The notes: generated from the letters alone by a model not told the origin. Positions 35,949-44,790 are shown, counted from the stretch's first letter. The stretch is DNA of 64,000 nt from Bacteroidota bacterium (GCA_947479085.1 CANJYB010000008.1:92757-156756), one strand, 5' to 3'. Translations and numbers: made by a program.

Positions 35949-36761
35949 TCACATCAACGATTGAATAAGTTCGTTAAAGTAAGCGGGAGATTGCAATAAC
36001 CTGGAGCCATACCAGGAAAACAATTCTCCATCCACAATTACCACTTTTGCCTTGGGGCAAAGGATTTTAAATTCCTGTATATGCTTTTCTTTAAAAGGGA
36101 AAGGCTCTGATGAAAGAAAAATAACATCCGGCTGGGCCGCTTTTATTTGTTCATCGGTTACTTCAGGATAACGCGAAAAAGTTTGATGACCAAATACATT
36201 ATTAAAACCACATCTCGCAAGCATATCATCAATAAAGGTATTTCGTCCTGCCACCATGTATGGGTTTTGCCAGATAAAGTATGCAACCTTTTTGATTTCG
36301 GATTTCGGATTTTTGATTTCGGATGAAGCGGCAGAAAATTGGTTGAATAGATATTCGATTTGCAATTTCAGATTCGTAGCCGATTCATTTTTCCCTACCA
36401 ATGCCCCAATGGAAACAATCATAGAGAGGGCATCTTTCAGATTATAAATATCGCTCATCCATACTTTATAATGTTTGGAAAGTTCTTCTATTTGCTGTTC
36501 TTCATTCTCTTCTTTGTTACCAATAATTAAGTCAGGTTGTAATTGTTTTATTTTTTCAAAATCGTACTTCTTTGTTCCTCCTATCCTGGTTTTACTTCGA
36601 AACCATTCCTCCGGATGAATACAAAATTTGGTGATGCCTACCACCTCATCGCGCAGACCAATATCATAAAGCAATTCGGTTTGAGAAGGAACGAGAGAGA
36701 TGATACGTTTTGGAGTTTCAGTAAGTTCTATCTTTCTGTTCATCTGGTCAGTAAAAATCAT
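35949..36761 (-). CDS. BtuF-like helical-backbone metal/cobalamin-binding protein, no signal peptide
   Basis: 270 residues with the fold signature of periplasmic binding proteins for cobalamin or iron chelates (RIISLVPSQTELLYDIGLRDEVVGIT, LQPDLIIGNKEEN, QPDVIFLSSEPFPF). The N-terminus (MIFTDQMNRKIELTETPKR) carries no signal peptide or lipobox, so the product looks cytosolic, unlike standard BtuF. Homologues without signal are frequent in Bacteroidota. A short EIKNPKSEIK stretch in the linker helix looks like a repeat-derived insertion. The start lies just after the stop of the SNF2 gene upstream, so both are probably on one transcript. No permease or ATPase gene is nearby. Confidence 0.75.
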   Translation of the reverse strand: MIFTDQMNRKIELTETPKRIISLVPSQTELLYDIGLRDEVVGITKFCIHPEEWFRSKTRIGGTKKYDFEKIKQLQPDLIIGNKEENEEQQIEELSKHYKVWMSDIYNLKDALSMIVSIGALVGKNESATNLKLQIEYLFNQFSAASSEIKNPKSEIKKVAYFIWQNPYMVAGRNTFIDDMLARCGFNNVFGHQTFSRYPEVTDEQIKAAQPDVIFLSSEPFPFKEKHIQEFKILCPKAKVVIVDGELFSWYGSRLLQSPAYFNELIQSLM

Positions 36762-39290
36762 CTATTTGGAATAATTTTTTTTGATGAAATCATTTAGTTG
36801 AGTGCCGTCTATCAATTCGATTTTATGAGTAGTGGCATATTGAGTAGCGGCTTTATCAAAACTTCCGTTTGTAACGAGGATGGCTTTTGCAATTTTTTTA
36901 TTGGAAAGTAATAAGGTATGAAGTTTTTTTATTGAGGCTTCTTTAACCACCGAATGCTCATTGTCAACCCTCATTGATTGAATAATTACTTCACTGATTC
37001 CTGAAGGAGTTATTTTTTTGGCAAACATATATACTCCACCGGTGTAACTCTTTTTGTGATGATTAAGGTGATAACCCGTCTGTGTAAATAAATCAGAAAC
37101 AAATTTCTCGAACTCTTTTTCATCTAGGTTATGAAAATCCTTTGTAATGGTTTCGCCCGCAGTTGCTGCCGAAGCTCTTCTTTTTTTCAAACCAAACAAT
37201 CCAAATAATTCTTCTTCGGTCATTAAGGTGGTCATGGTAGCTTCCTCACTCAGGTCATCTACCACTATGTTAAATAAATTTTTCTTTGCAACAAGAATAT
37301 CAAAAATCCTTCTTTCTATGGTATCCTCGGCAAGCAGCATGGTTTCAAAAACCTTTTTCTGCTGCCCTATCCGATGCGCTCTGCCTGCTGCCTGGGAAGA
37401 AACAGAAGGGTTCCACCACAAATCGAAATGAAAAACATAATTGGCTCTTGTTAGTGTGATACCTGCATTGCCTGCTTTCAACGAAAGAAACATAATTTTA
37501 TTCTCTGTGTTATTGGGATCCTGAAACTTCCTGACCATATTTTCGCGCTGACCTAAACTTAACTGACCATGGTAATACAATGGTTTAAATTCCTCTAAAA
37601 GAGGCAACAAAGGTTCAATGGTTTTTTTTGGAAATTGTGAAAAAATCAAAGCCTTATCGCCTTGCGAAGTAAGTTCTTCCAACTTTTCTCTCAGGTATTC
37701 CAGTTTCGAACTTTCCAATGTTTCAGGGTCGAGGTTACAGAGTTGTTTCAGTTTTGTAATCAAAGCAAAAATATGATGAACGGTGGTATCGTCACCCTTT
37801 TCTTCCAAATCAGAAACCCCTTTTGCTTCCACCTCGTCATATTTCTTTCGCTGACTATTCGAAAGTTCCAGCCATTCATAATGGGTTTGTATCGGAGCAA
37901 GGTCTTTTAACACATCGTCTTTTTTTCTTCTGATAAAAGTGGGCCGGTAAGTAGCTATCACTTCCTGTGCATTTGCTTTGTTTTTATCTTTAAACATTTC
38001 CGCATTCAATGTTTCGCAAACAGTCACCAAGTCTTTCAGTTTATTTTCCATCGGGGTGCCCGACAAAGCCCACCTATGCTCAGCATATACCGACCGGATA
38101 GCTTTTGTCATCTTTGTTTTCGGGTTTTTTGTTTTCTGAATTTCGTCAAAAATCAAAACATCAAAGTATGTCCTTGCCCTATCGTCTTTAAACGGATAAA
38201 AAAACTGATGGCTGCATTTCGGACATGCTACATCAGTATAATGCAAAGCAAAAGGAATCGTCAATTCTTCTTCACATTCCGGAACAGGGCATTTAAAATG
38301 ATGCCCTTCAGCATCCACTTTCAAGCCTTTAATATCAACGGTTTTTTCAAGGTCTTTCTGCAAAGACTCGTACACACATAAATAAATATGTGCCCCTGTA
38401 TGCCACAGTATTCTACGCATTTCCGGGCCGCCTTCCATTCTTAACGTTTTTAATTCCGGTGCCCATCTGCATAATTCGTTGTACCAATTCGTCAGCAAGG
38501 CTTTAGGGCAAACTATACAGCAACTTGTAATCTGCCCGGTAGCAAACATTACTTTCAGTGCTACAATGGCTTGAATAGTTTTTCCAAGTCCCATTTCATC
38601 TCCTAACAATGCTGAAGTATTAGCAAGTAAAAATTCAATTCCCTCCGGCTGAAAAGCCAGCAAAGGGCGAGGGAAGACAATGGGGTTATCAAAGTTTTTA
38701 CCTAAGGGTGGTTGTAATGCAGGGAAAATTAAATCGAATACATCAAACGGATCAAATTTATTTTTTTCTCCGTATTGCTGTTTAATCACCGGTTCGTCCA
38801 TTTCATTTTCAACTGCTGTTTCCATTTCAGTTTCTTCAGCAGTTACAGCCAACTTCTCTCTTGTCTTACGAATTTTATTAACTTCTATTTCCTTAGGTTT
38901 CTCTCTTGAATATATTTTACCTTTTATAGCAGGCACTTTAAACTTAACTACAAAATTTTCTATTTCCGGAAACAGATTCAGTGTATCATTAATATTACCC
39001 AAATCATGAATAACAACTTTATCAAAAGTAAAACCAATGGATTTGTTCTCTCCTATAGTTACTTCAAGAATGGGTATGTTGGTAATGTTTAATGATGATG
39101 GAACATAACAATAGTTCTGAGTGATGGAAACGTTGGAATATATAAAATCCTTAATAGTTCTGAAAGAAGGTTCGGGTAAATACAAGTCAACTTCAGAAAG
39201 TGTTGCACTGCTTTTTTGCCGCACAGGCACAACTGTTTTGGCAATATTTAATCGCGTTTTTTTAAAGAAAGAAAGTTTATCCGAAGACAT
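36762..39290 (-). CDS. SNF2-family helicase with zinc-ribbon insertion and degenerate Mrr-like C-terminal domain
   Basis: 842 residues. The N-terminal 180 are unique and partly acidic. The SNF2 ATPase follows: motif I GDEMGLGKT at 230-238, DEIQ box at 382-385, SGTP at 410-413, motif VI QAAGRAHRIGQ at 633-643. Between motifs Ia and II a four-Cys zinc ribbon is inserted (C334, C339, C356, C359). Residues 725-840 resemble an Mrr-type restriction-endonuclease domain (EKEFEKFVSDLFTQTGY, AILVTNGSFDKAA, IELIDGTQL). The catalytic D and QxK are replaced, reading GGVYMFAKK and IIQSMRV, so nuclease activity is doubtful. The partner gene at 39293 ends two bases upstream. A role in DNA binding or defence is inferred, not shown. 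Confidence 0.85.
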   Translation of the reverse strand: MSSDKLSFFKKTRLNIAKTVVPVRQKSSATLSEVDLYLPEPSFRTIKDFIYSNVSITQNYCYVPSSLNITNIPILEVTIGENKSIGFTFDKVVIHDLGNINDTLNLFPEIENFVVKFKVPAIKGKIYSREKPKEIEVNKIRKTREKLAVTAEETEMETAVENEMDEPVIKQQYGEKNKFDPFDVFDLIFPALQPPLGKNFDNPIVFPRPLLAFQPEGIEFLLANTSALLGDEMGLGKTIQAIVALKVMFATGQITSCCIVCPKALLTNWYNELCRWAPELKTLRMEGGPEMRRILWHTGAHIYLCVYESLQKDLEKTVDIKGLKVDAEGHHFKCPVPECEEELTIPFALHYTDVACPKCSHQFFYPFKDDRARTYFDVLIFDEIQKTKNPKTKMTKAIRSVYAEHRWALSGTPMENKLKDLVTVCETLNAEMFKDKNKANAQEVIATYRPTFIRRKKDDVLKDLAPIQTHYEWLELSNSQRKKYDEVEAKGVSDLEEKGDDTTVHHIFALITKLKQLCNLDPETLESSKLEYLREKLEELTSQGDKALIFSQFPKKTIEPLLPLLEEFKPLYYHGQLSLGQRENMVRKFQDPNNTENKIMFLSLKAGNAGITLTRANYVFHFDLWWNPSVSSQAAGRAHRIGQQKKVFETMLLAEDTIERRIFDILVAKKNLFNIVVDDLSEEATMTTLMTEEELFGLFGLKKRRASAATAGETITKDFHNLDEKEFEKFVSDLFTQTGYHLNHHKKSYTGGVYMFAKKITPSGISEVIIQSMRVDNEHSVVKEASIKKLHTLLLSNKKIAKAILVTNGSFDKAATQYATTHKIELIDGTQLNDFIKKNYSK

Positions 39291-39292
39291 TT

Positions 39293-39844
39293 CTATTTGA
39301 ATTTGCTATCTGTTTTTCCAAGTATCTCAACAGATTTTTTCATTCGTTCAAATGGTTCTATCAAATCAAAGTTGGCGGAAATGGTATTTACATCTTCCAG
39401 TGTAGCTTTGGTATCCTTTGCAAAGTCCTGGTTATACTGTATTTCCACAGGCTCAAAATTATTGTATTCATGGGCTACAAGTAATTTACCTTCTTTAGCA
39501 AATTCTTCCGGCTTATCCTGATTTTCTTTATCTGCTCTTGCTATAAGGATTACAGGAGTACTTATTTTACCACGCATGGTTAATAAATAATTTTCATTTA
39601 CAAATAAAAAGTCCGGTGAGTTGGTAATCGATTTCATCAGAGGCAATCCGCAAAGCTCAATGCCTATATAGGGTTGCAACCGTTCGCCATACAATGCTTT
39701 TTGTATAGCTGTTGCTTTTACTGAATGGGTACATTTGAATTCAAGAGGTATTCCGTAACTATCTGTTATCAGTAATGTACCTACATAACTATCTTTAATA
39801 TCTGTTTCGTAAAGTGAGTAGAAACCTATTTTTAATTTCGACAT
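39293..39844 (-). CDS. protein of unknown function in operon with the SNF2 helicase
   Basis: 183 residues from the ATG opening MSKLKIGFYSLYETDIKDSY. Cytosolic, no TM. Sequence features: a beta-rich N-terminal half (VGTLLITDSYGIPLEFKCTHS, TAIQKALYG, GIELCGLPLMKS), then VILIARADKE and an acidic-helical C-terminal part (NFDLIEPFERMKKSVEIL). I recognise no domain. Its stop is two bases before the SNF2 start, so the two proteins are probably made together and may form a complex. Confidence 0.75.
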   Translation of the reverse strand: MSKLKIGFYSLYETDIKDSYVGTLLITDSYGIPLEFKCTHSVKATAIQKALYGERLQPYIGIELCGLPLMKSITNSPDFLFVNENYLLTMRGKISTPVILIARADKENQDKPEEFAKEGKLLVAHEYNNFEPVEIQYNQDFAKDTKATLEDVNTISANFDLIEPFERMKKSVEILGKTDSKFK

Positions 39845-39997
39845 AATGCTTACCTTTTTATTGTTTTTCTTTGGTATTACAAAGTTAAGCAATAAAAAAT
39901 GACAATAAATAGCCTTTTTGTCAAAATTAACTTAAATTAATAAGGCCTGTATAAAGATAAAGTCTAATTAACTTTCCCTTTAAGACTGTTTTTAACC

Positions 39998-41374
39998 CTA
40001 CTTGGTTAAAGCATTAATTATATCATGTCGGGTGATGATATACGTATTGTCAAGCTTAAAATCGCGCACCAATACTGCCGGGTTATTGTCTGTAATCATT
40101 GCAGACAGCGAATCTACAGGGGCTGAAATATCTACAAACGGAAAAGCCGCCTGCATAATGGTTTCTACCTTTTGGTTCTTAATATCAGGATTGGCAACTA
40201 TTTTGGCATACAGCAAACTTTCGTTTAATGAACCTACTATGCGTTTATCGTTTGTTACCGGAATTTGCGAAATATCCATTTTGTTCATCAGCTTAACTGC
40301 ATTGCCAATGGTATCTGAACTTTCGATGGTAATAAGCTTGCCGTTGGTATTATTGTTTACAAGGTCTTTGGCCACCAATCCTTTTTTATCGAAAAAGCCT
40401 TTTTCCATCATCCACTCGTCATTGAACATTTTGCCCAAATAACGGGTTCCATGGTCATGGAAAATAACCACTACCATATCTCCTTCTTTTAGTTCTCCTT
40501 TCAGTTGCATCAATCCTGCCATGGCCGAACCGGCAGAATTTCCTGCAAATATCCCTTCGCGCTTGGTTATTTCGCGGGTCATGATGGCTGCATCTTTATC
40601 GGTTACTTTTTCGAAGCGGTCAATCACATTAAAATCCACATTTTCAGGTAAAAAATCCTCTCCTATTCCTTCCGTGATGTAAGGATAGATTTCATTTTTA
40701 TCAAACTCTCCTGTTTCCTTGAATTTCTTAAACACTGAACCATAGGTATCTATTCCCCATACCTTAATGTTTGGATTTTTTTCTTTCAGGTATTTCCCTG
40801 TTCCGGTAATGGTTCCACCAGTACCCACTCCCACTACCAGGTGAGTTATCTTTCCTTCGGTTTGTTCCCATATCTCAGGGCCTGTCTGTTCGTAATGCGC
40901 CTGCGAATTGCTCAGGTTATCGTATTGGTTGGGCTTCCATGAATTAGGTACTTCGGCTACCAAACGGGACGAAACCGAATAATACGAACGCGGGTCTTCC
41001 GGCTCCACATTGGTTGGGCAAACTATTACATCTGCACCAAAAGCTCTTAGGGCATCCACCTTTTCTTTCGATTGTTTATCGGTAGTAGTAAATATACATT
41101 TGTATCCTTTAATAATAGCAGCAATAGCCAGGCCCATACCGGTATTTCCGCTGGTACCTTCTATAATGGTGCCTCCCGGTTTCAGCCTTCCGTCTTTCTC
41201 CGCATCTTCTATCATCTTCAGCGCCATGCGGTCCTTTATGGAATTGCCGGGGTTAAACGTTTCCACCTTGGCATACACTGTTGCTTTAAAGTCTTTTGTT
41301 AAATTATTGATGCGAACCAATGGTGTATTACCAATGGTTTCGAGTATGTTGTTGCTTGCTTTTCTGAATGCCAT
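39998..41374 (-). CDS. cbs: cystathionine beta-synthase (PLP enzyme with C-terminal CBS-domain pair)
   Basis: 458 residues. The fold-II PLP domain carries IGNTPLVRINN, the PLP-Lys in NPGNSIKDR, the substrate loop EGTSGNTGMGLA and the phosphate-binding GVGTGGTITGTG. Residues from about 335 form a pair of CBS domains (LITIESSDTIGNAVKLMNKMDISQIPV ... VDSLSAMI). This combination is diagnostic of cystathionine beta-synthase rather than plain cysteine synthase. It condenses serine with homocysteine in transsulfuration; the CBS pair would sense a nucleotide such as SAM or AMP. Cytosolic and monocistronic. A TATTTTCG -7-like box lies about 50 bases upstream. Confidence 0.88.
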   Translation of the reverse strand: MAFRKASNNILETIGNTPLVRINNLTKDFKATVYAKVETFNPGNSIKDRMALKMIEDAEKDGRLKPGGTIIEGTSGNTGMGLAIAAIIKGYKCIFTTTDKQSKEKVDALRAFGADVIVCPTNVEPEDPRSYYSVSSRLVAEVPNSWKPNQYDNLSNSQAHYEQTGPEIWEQTEGKITHLVVGVGTGGTITGTGKYLKEKNPNIKVWGIDTYGSVFKKFKETGEFDKNEIYPYITEGIGEDFLPENVDFNVIDRFEKVTDKDAAIMTREITKREGIFAGNSAGSAMAGLMQLKGELKEGDMVVVIFHDHGTRYLGKMFNDEWMMEKGFFDKKGLVAKDLVNNNTNGKLITIESSDTIGNAVKLMNKMDISQIPVTNDKRIVGSLNESLLYAKIVANPDIKNQKVETIMQAAFPFVDISAPVDSLSAMITDNNPAVLVRDFKLDNTYIITRHDIINALTK

Positions 41375-41495
41375 TTTTTTAGATTGTCTTTATTGATTTC
41401 ATTTTAAAACCGATGCGAAAATACAAATATTAAGGAAGAGAAGAGTAGAAATTGAAAATTGGGATAGGAATAAAAACCGAAACCACATCTTTCTT

Positions 41496-41531
41496 GTTTA
41501 TTTATTGTTTCAAAAAAAAGGCGTACACAAC
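41496..41531. repeat. possible decayed eleventh CRISPR repeat
   Basis: This segment ends in CACAAC like the CRISPR repeat and stands exactly 30 bases before the first clear repeat, one spacer length. Its remaining 30 bases match the consensus only weakly (TTTAT..TGTTTCAAA versus TTTATCAATCTTTGAAA). If real, it marks the old trailing end of the array. Confidence 0.4.
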
Positions 41532-41561
41532 TTACCGCTTCCATTGGTGTATATGGGTCGT

Positions 41562-42191
41562 AATGTCATTTATCAATCTTTGAAATCAAATCACAACTCC
41601 AAAACTTAACGAGTGCATAGGCTTCTTAATGTCATTTATCAATCTTTGAAATCAAATCACAACCATGATGTTGGATTGGTAAGCATCATGACGAATGTCA
41701 TTTATCAATCTTTGAAATCAAATCACAACTACTAAATTAAAATAGAAATTTAAGGCATTAATGTCATTTATCAATCTTTGAAATCAAATCACAACTACAC
41801 CTCCTATGATTGCATTTGCAGCAGTAATGTCATTTATCAATCTTTGAAATCAAATCACAACTTTTGCTAAGGCATCCTTGATAACCTCCGGAATGTCATT
41901 TATCAATCTTTGAAATCAAATCACAACTTGCAAGTGTAGTTTCGCAACTTTCGCAATAATGTCATTTATCAATCTTTGAAATCAAATCACAACTACACCA
42001 TTCTTGTGGTTTACCTCCCTTTTAATGTCATTTATCAATCTTTGAAATCATATCACAACTTCGTAGCTATCGCCTTCGTAATCGTCATAAATGTCATTTA
42101 TCAATCTTTGAAATCAAATCACAACCTGTAATGTTCTTTTACTTTTCACCTTATCAATGTCATTTATCAATCTTTGAAATCAAATCACAGC
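41562..42191 (-). CRISPR. CRISPR array, ten 36-bp repeats and nine 30-bp spacers, no cas genes in the window
   Basis: Repeats start at 41562, 41628, 41694, 41760, 41826, 41892, 41958, 42024, 42090 and 42156, a constant 66-bp period. On the minus strand the repeat opens GTTGTGATTTGATTTC and closes GATAAATGACATT. Only two repeats deviate: the eighth (one A-to-T) and the tenth (AAC to AGC). Spacers are all different and exactly 30 bp. 36/30 geometry with a GTTGTG start is seen in type II-C arrays of Bacteroidota and also in type VI-B arrays, so the type is undecided. Minus orientation is inferred from the repeat start and from the decay at the low-coordinate end. Confidence 0.95.
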
Positions 42192-42416
42192 ACATTTGTA
42201 TTCGTGTAAGTTATTAATACATTATATGGTATTATGTGAAAAGATTATCATGTCAAAGAACTAAGGCAAAATTAAGATAAAATGGTCTTTCATTTCTTTA
42301 AATCTGAGTTAAAATACATTTTTTCCATGGTTCTTCGTTCCGGTTTTTTGGTGGCGTGCCACCACCTTATATATATACTTTCGTTTGCCTTCCCCCTTCC
42401 CCTCCATCGCTCCATC
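42192..42416. other. AT-rich flank of the CRISPR array, possible leader
   Basis: An AT-rich stretch without a gene (TTATTAATACATTATATGG, GTGAAAAGATTATCATG). If the array is read on the minus strand this is where its leader and promoter should be. No clear anti-repeat for a tracrRNA was found by eye. Confidence 0.35.
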
Positions 42417-42626
42417 ATTCAGCCCAACTTGTCCACCCTTCAGCATAACTTGTCGGCAATTCAGCACCGCTCCATGGCAGTTCAGCACCGTTTGATGGCA
42501 GTTCAGTACAACTTGTCGGCAATTCAGCACCGCTTCACGGCAGTTCAGCACCGCTTCACGGCAATTCAGCACCACTTCACGGCAGTTCAGCACCGCTTCA
42601 CGGCAATTCAGCACCGCTTGATGGCA
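42417..42626. repeat. tandem array of 21-bp units (ten units)
   Basis: Ten units in exact 21-bp register from 42417, built on [AG]TTCAGCACCGCTTCACGGC with variants CTTGTCGGC, CTTGATGGC and CTCCATGGC in the second half. Both strands read through it without stops for some distance, giving heptad-like peptides (VLNCREA on the minus strand); I treat these as artefacts of the period being a multiple of three. Confidence 0.9.
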
Positions 42627-42715
42627 GATGTAAGCCATTTTGTCATGTTTTTTCCCTCTCTTCAAACAATAGTACATAATTCTCCCTAATTCATTCCGAA
42701 TCTCTTTTTTGAAAA
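42608..42715. repeat. direct repeat flanking the gene pair 42850-44564, left copy
   Basis: From CAGCACCGCTTGATGGCAG through TGTAAGCC, CCCTCTCTTCAAA and ATTCATTCCGAATCTC. The same succession recurs at about 44841-44950 on the far side of the two genes. Confidence 0.8.
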
Positions 42716-42849
42716 CCCTTCCCCCTCTTTTTGTGGGCATATTTACACAGGTTGTAGATGTAATTTTTTTGACAGAAAAATCCACCTCAATTAATTTTTT
42801 TTTGTGTTAAAAATGTCCATCTTTACAAACTCTTAAAAACAAAAGTGGA

Positions 42850-43182
42850 ATGAAAAAATTATTTTTTTTATTTTTATTTAGTTCCTGTGTTCTCCTTTCT
42901 ACCGCGCAGGTAGCTGTTCAGCCAACTGTTTTTCAGTACACCATCCAAATTGAAAACATAACTACAGGAACACAGGTCAGAGAAATTACCAACTGGCTGA
43001 ATGGAATGTTTACCACTTCTGTTGCTTTCAATAACACCACACATTGTTTTGAATTTGCCTCTTCGGTGAACATCGAAAAAACATTGTTTGAACTGAAAGC
43101 ACACGACCGCCAGTACAATGTTCTGCTGTTTACCAAAGTTGCCCCAGTCATCGTTAATTCAACACAAATGGAAAGTAAATGA
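42850..43182 (+). CDS. small secreted protein of unknown function
   Basis: 110 residues with a signal peptide (MKKLFFLFLFSSCVLLSTAQ). The mature 90 residues have alternating strands and helices (FQYTIQIENITTGTQVREITNWLNG, CFEFASSVNIEKTLFELKA, YNVLLFTKV) in an order compatible with a small ferredoxin-like fold. No family recognised. Its last codons overlap the next gene (ATGA), so the two are translationally coupled. Confidence 0.75.
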   Translation: MKKLFFLFLFSSCVLLSTAQVAVQPTVFQYTIQIENITTGTQVREITNWLNGMFTTSVAFNNTTHCFEFASSVNIEKTLFELKAHDRQYNVLLFTKVAPVIVNSTQMESK

Positions 43183-44564
43183 GAAAAATAATTTTATTCT
43201 TTCTTATTATATCCGGCATTTTTTCCTGTCGTTCGCTGTTTGCTCAATGTGCTTATAACAATACGTTATATACCACCGTCACCCCAACCTGCCCAGGAAG
43301 TACCACTGTAAACTGTTGCTGGGGAGGACACCGTGTTTCAGTAAATGTAATAGCCGGAAACACTTATACATTTGCTACCTGCGGTGGTTCTTGGGATTCG
43401 CAGATAACACTTTATAATGCTGCAGGTACAGTAGTGCTCGGATACAACGATGACGGATGTGGGCTGCAATCAACAGTTACATGGGTGGCAACCTATACAG
43501 GGGTGCTGCAAGTATTGATTGATTATTACCCCTGTGCCAATTTATTTACCTGTATTAATTTACTCATCACCTGTACTGCTCCCGGTCCTCCGCCTGTAAT
43601 AGCCAGCGATTGCAACAATGCTGTGAACGTATGTACCAATTTAAGTTTTTCGATTGACCCTAATGGTTTTGGCGCTATAAATGAAATACCATTAGCGGGT
43701 TCTGCGGGCAATCCTTCGTACACATTGGGAGATGCCGTGAACAGTCCGTGGGGAACAGACCACTGGGGGTGCCTGATGGGAGGAGAATTAAACAGTACCT
43801 GGATGATTATCAATGTGCAGACTACCGGTAACCTCGAATTTGTATTTGGCGGAGGAGGCACTCAAACCGGATATTACGACTGGATTATGTATCCATATAC
43901 TTCGGCCACGTGTGCTGCCATACCCGGTGGCACGATAGCCCCTGTGCGGTGCAACTGGAATGCTGTTTCTAATGGAGGTACCGGTTGTGTCACCACTCTT
44001 CCCGGAGGCGGGAATGCAGGTAATTACGAACCTGCTTTAGCAGTTACTGCCGGGCAGCAATATGTTATTTGTTTTTCGAACTGGAGCAGCAGCACCACCG
44101 TTGTTCCTTTGCAATTTAACGGTACTTCCACCGTCAGCTGCACTCCTTTGCCCATTGAACTTTTATCGTTTACCGGGGACAAACAAAATGAAGGTATCAA
44201 TGTATTAAAATGGACCACTGCTACTGAAACCAACAATGATTATTTCCTGTTGAAGAAAAGCACCGATGCTGTTAACTGGGAAACAATAGGAACAGTGCAG
44301 GGTGCTGGTACTTCTTCCACTCAGCTTCATTACCAGTTTCTTGATCTGTTTCCTCAAAATACCATTAATTATTACCAGCTTACCCAGGTGGATTACAATG
44401 CCCAATCTGTTACCTACAACATGATTTCCATCAACAATTCATTTCAAACCACTGGCATTCTCAAAATCACCAATATGATGGGACAGACTGTGGATATTGA
44501 TTTTGAAGGGTTACGCATTATTTATTACGCTGACGGAAGAGTGATAAAAAAAATCGGGAAATAA
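43179..44564 (+). CDS. secreted Cys-rich surface protein with a variant T9SS-like C-terminus
   Basis: 461 residues, signal peptide MRKIILFFLIISGIFSCRSLFAQ. The first domain is of the pre-peptidase (PPC) kind (GNTYTFATCGGSWDSQITLYNAAGTVV), rich in Cys (CPGSTTVNCCWGG, YYPCANLFTCINLLITC). A second domain begins SDCNNAVNVCTNLSFSIDP. The C-terminal part has the LPIELLSFTGDKQ...LKWTTATETNNDYF module common before T9SS sorting signals. The very end (LKITNMMGQTVD ... GLRIIYYADGRVIKKIGK) is a variant of the sorting domain. The start overlaps the stop of the upstream gene. Function unknown; probably exported to the surface. Confidence 0.78.
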   Translation: MRKIILFFLIISGIFSCRSLFAQCAYNNTLYTTVTPTCPGSTTVNCCWGGHRVSVNVIAGNTYTFATCGGSWDSQITLYNAAGTVVLGYNDDGCGLQSTVTWVATYTGVLQVLIDYYPCANLFTCINLLITCTAPGPPPVIASDCNNAVNVCTNLSFSIDPNGFGAINEIPLAGSAGNPSYTLGDAVNSPWGTDHWGCLMGGELNSTWMIINVQTTGNLEFVFGGGGTQTGYYDWIMYPYTSATCAAIPGGTIAPVRCNWNAVSNGGTGCVTTLPGGGNAGNYEPALAVTAGQQYVICFSNWSSSTTVVPLQFNGTSTVSCTPLPIELLSFTGDKQNEGINVLKWTTATETNNDYFLLKKSTDAVNWETIGTVQGAGTSSTQLHYQFLDLFPQNTINYYQLTQVDYNAQSVTYNMISINNSFQTTGILKITNMMGQTVDIDFEGLRIIYYADGRVIKKIGK

Positions 44565-44579
44565 GAAAAATTTTATCGT

Positions 44580-44790
44580 AAGTGTTGCCGGTGGAAACAC
44601 CACAGGTGTTCGAAAGATTTACAAAATGCTTAAATATGCCGTCCCTATGGGACTTTGAAAAGGGACTTGAATATTATCACTACCGATATTTAGTCCTTAC
44701 AGGACTTTTAAGTGCGGATATATGCCCACGTTGGGCATAGGGTCCCCCTGCGTCCAGTTTAACAAGGCGTCCCGCCTTATTTATTTTCAC
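44580..44790. repeat. dispersed hairpin element (GTCCC...GGGAC type)
   Basis: Contains GTCCCTATGGGAC and GTCCTTACAGGAC, two short palindromes joined by a stretch with ACCGATATTTAGTCC. This kind of 'tccctacgggac' element is, as far as I know, scattered widely in Bacteroidota genomes. Two further short palindromes (TGCCCACGTTGGGCA, AAGGCGTCCCGCCTT) follow. No coding potential. Confidence 0.55.

Noticed and set aside
41400..41495. tracrRNA or cas fragment next to the CRISPR array
   Set aside because: No stretch complementary to the repeat beyond short A/T matches was found, and no coding frame is present.
42309..42785. A 158-residue minus-strand frame with VLNCREA heptads, and the facing plus-strand frame
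   Set aside because: Both follow from a 21-bp tandem array whose period is a multiple of three. Flanking sequence has no signal peptide or domain and the start context is poor.
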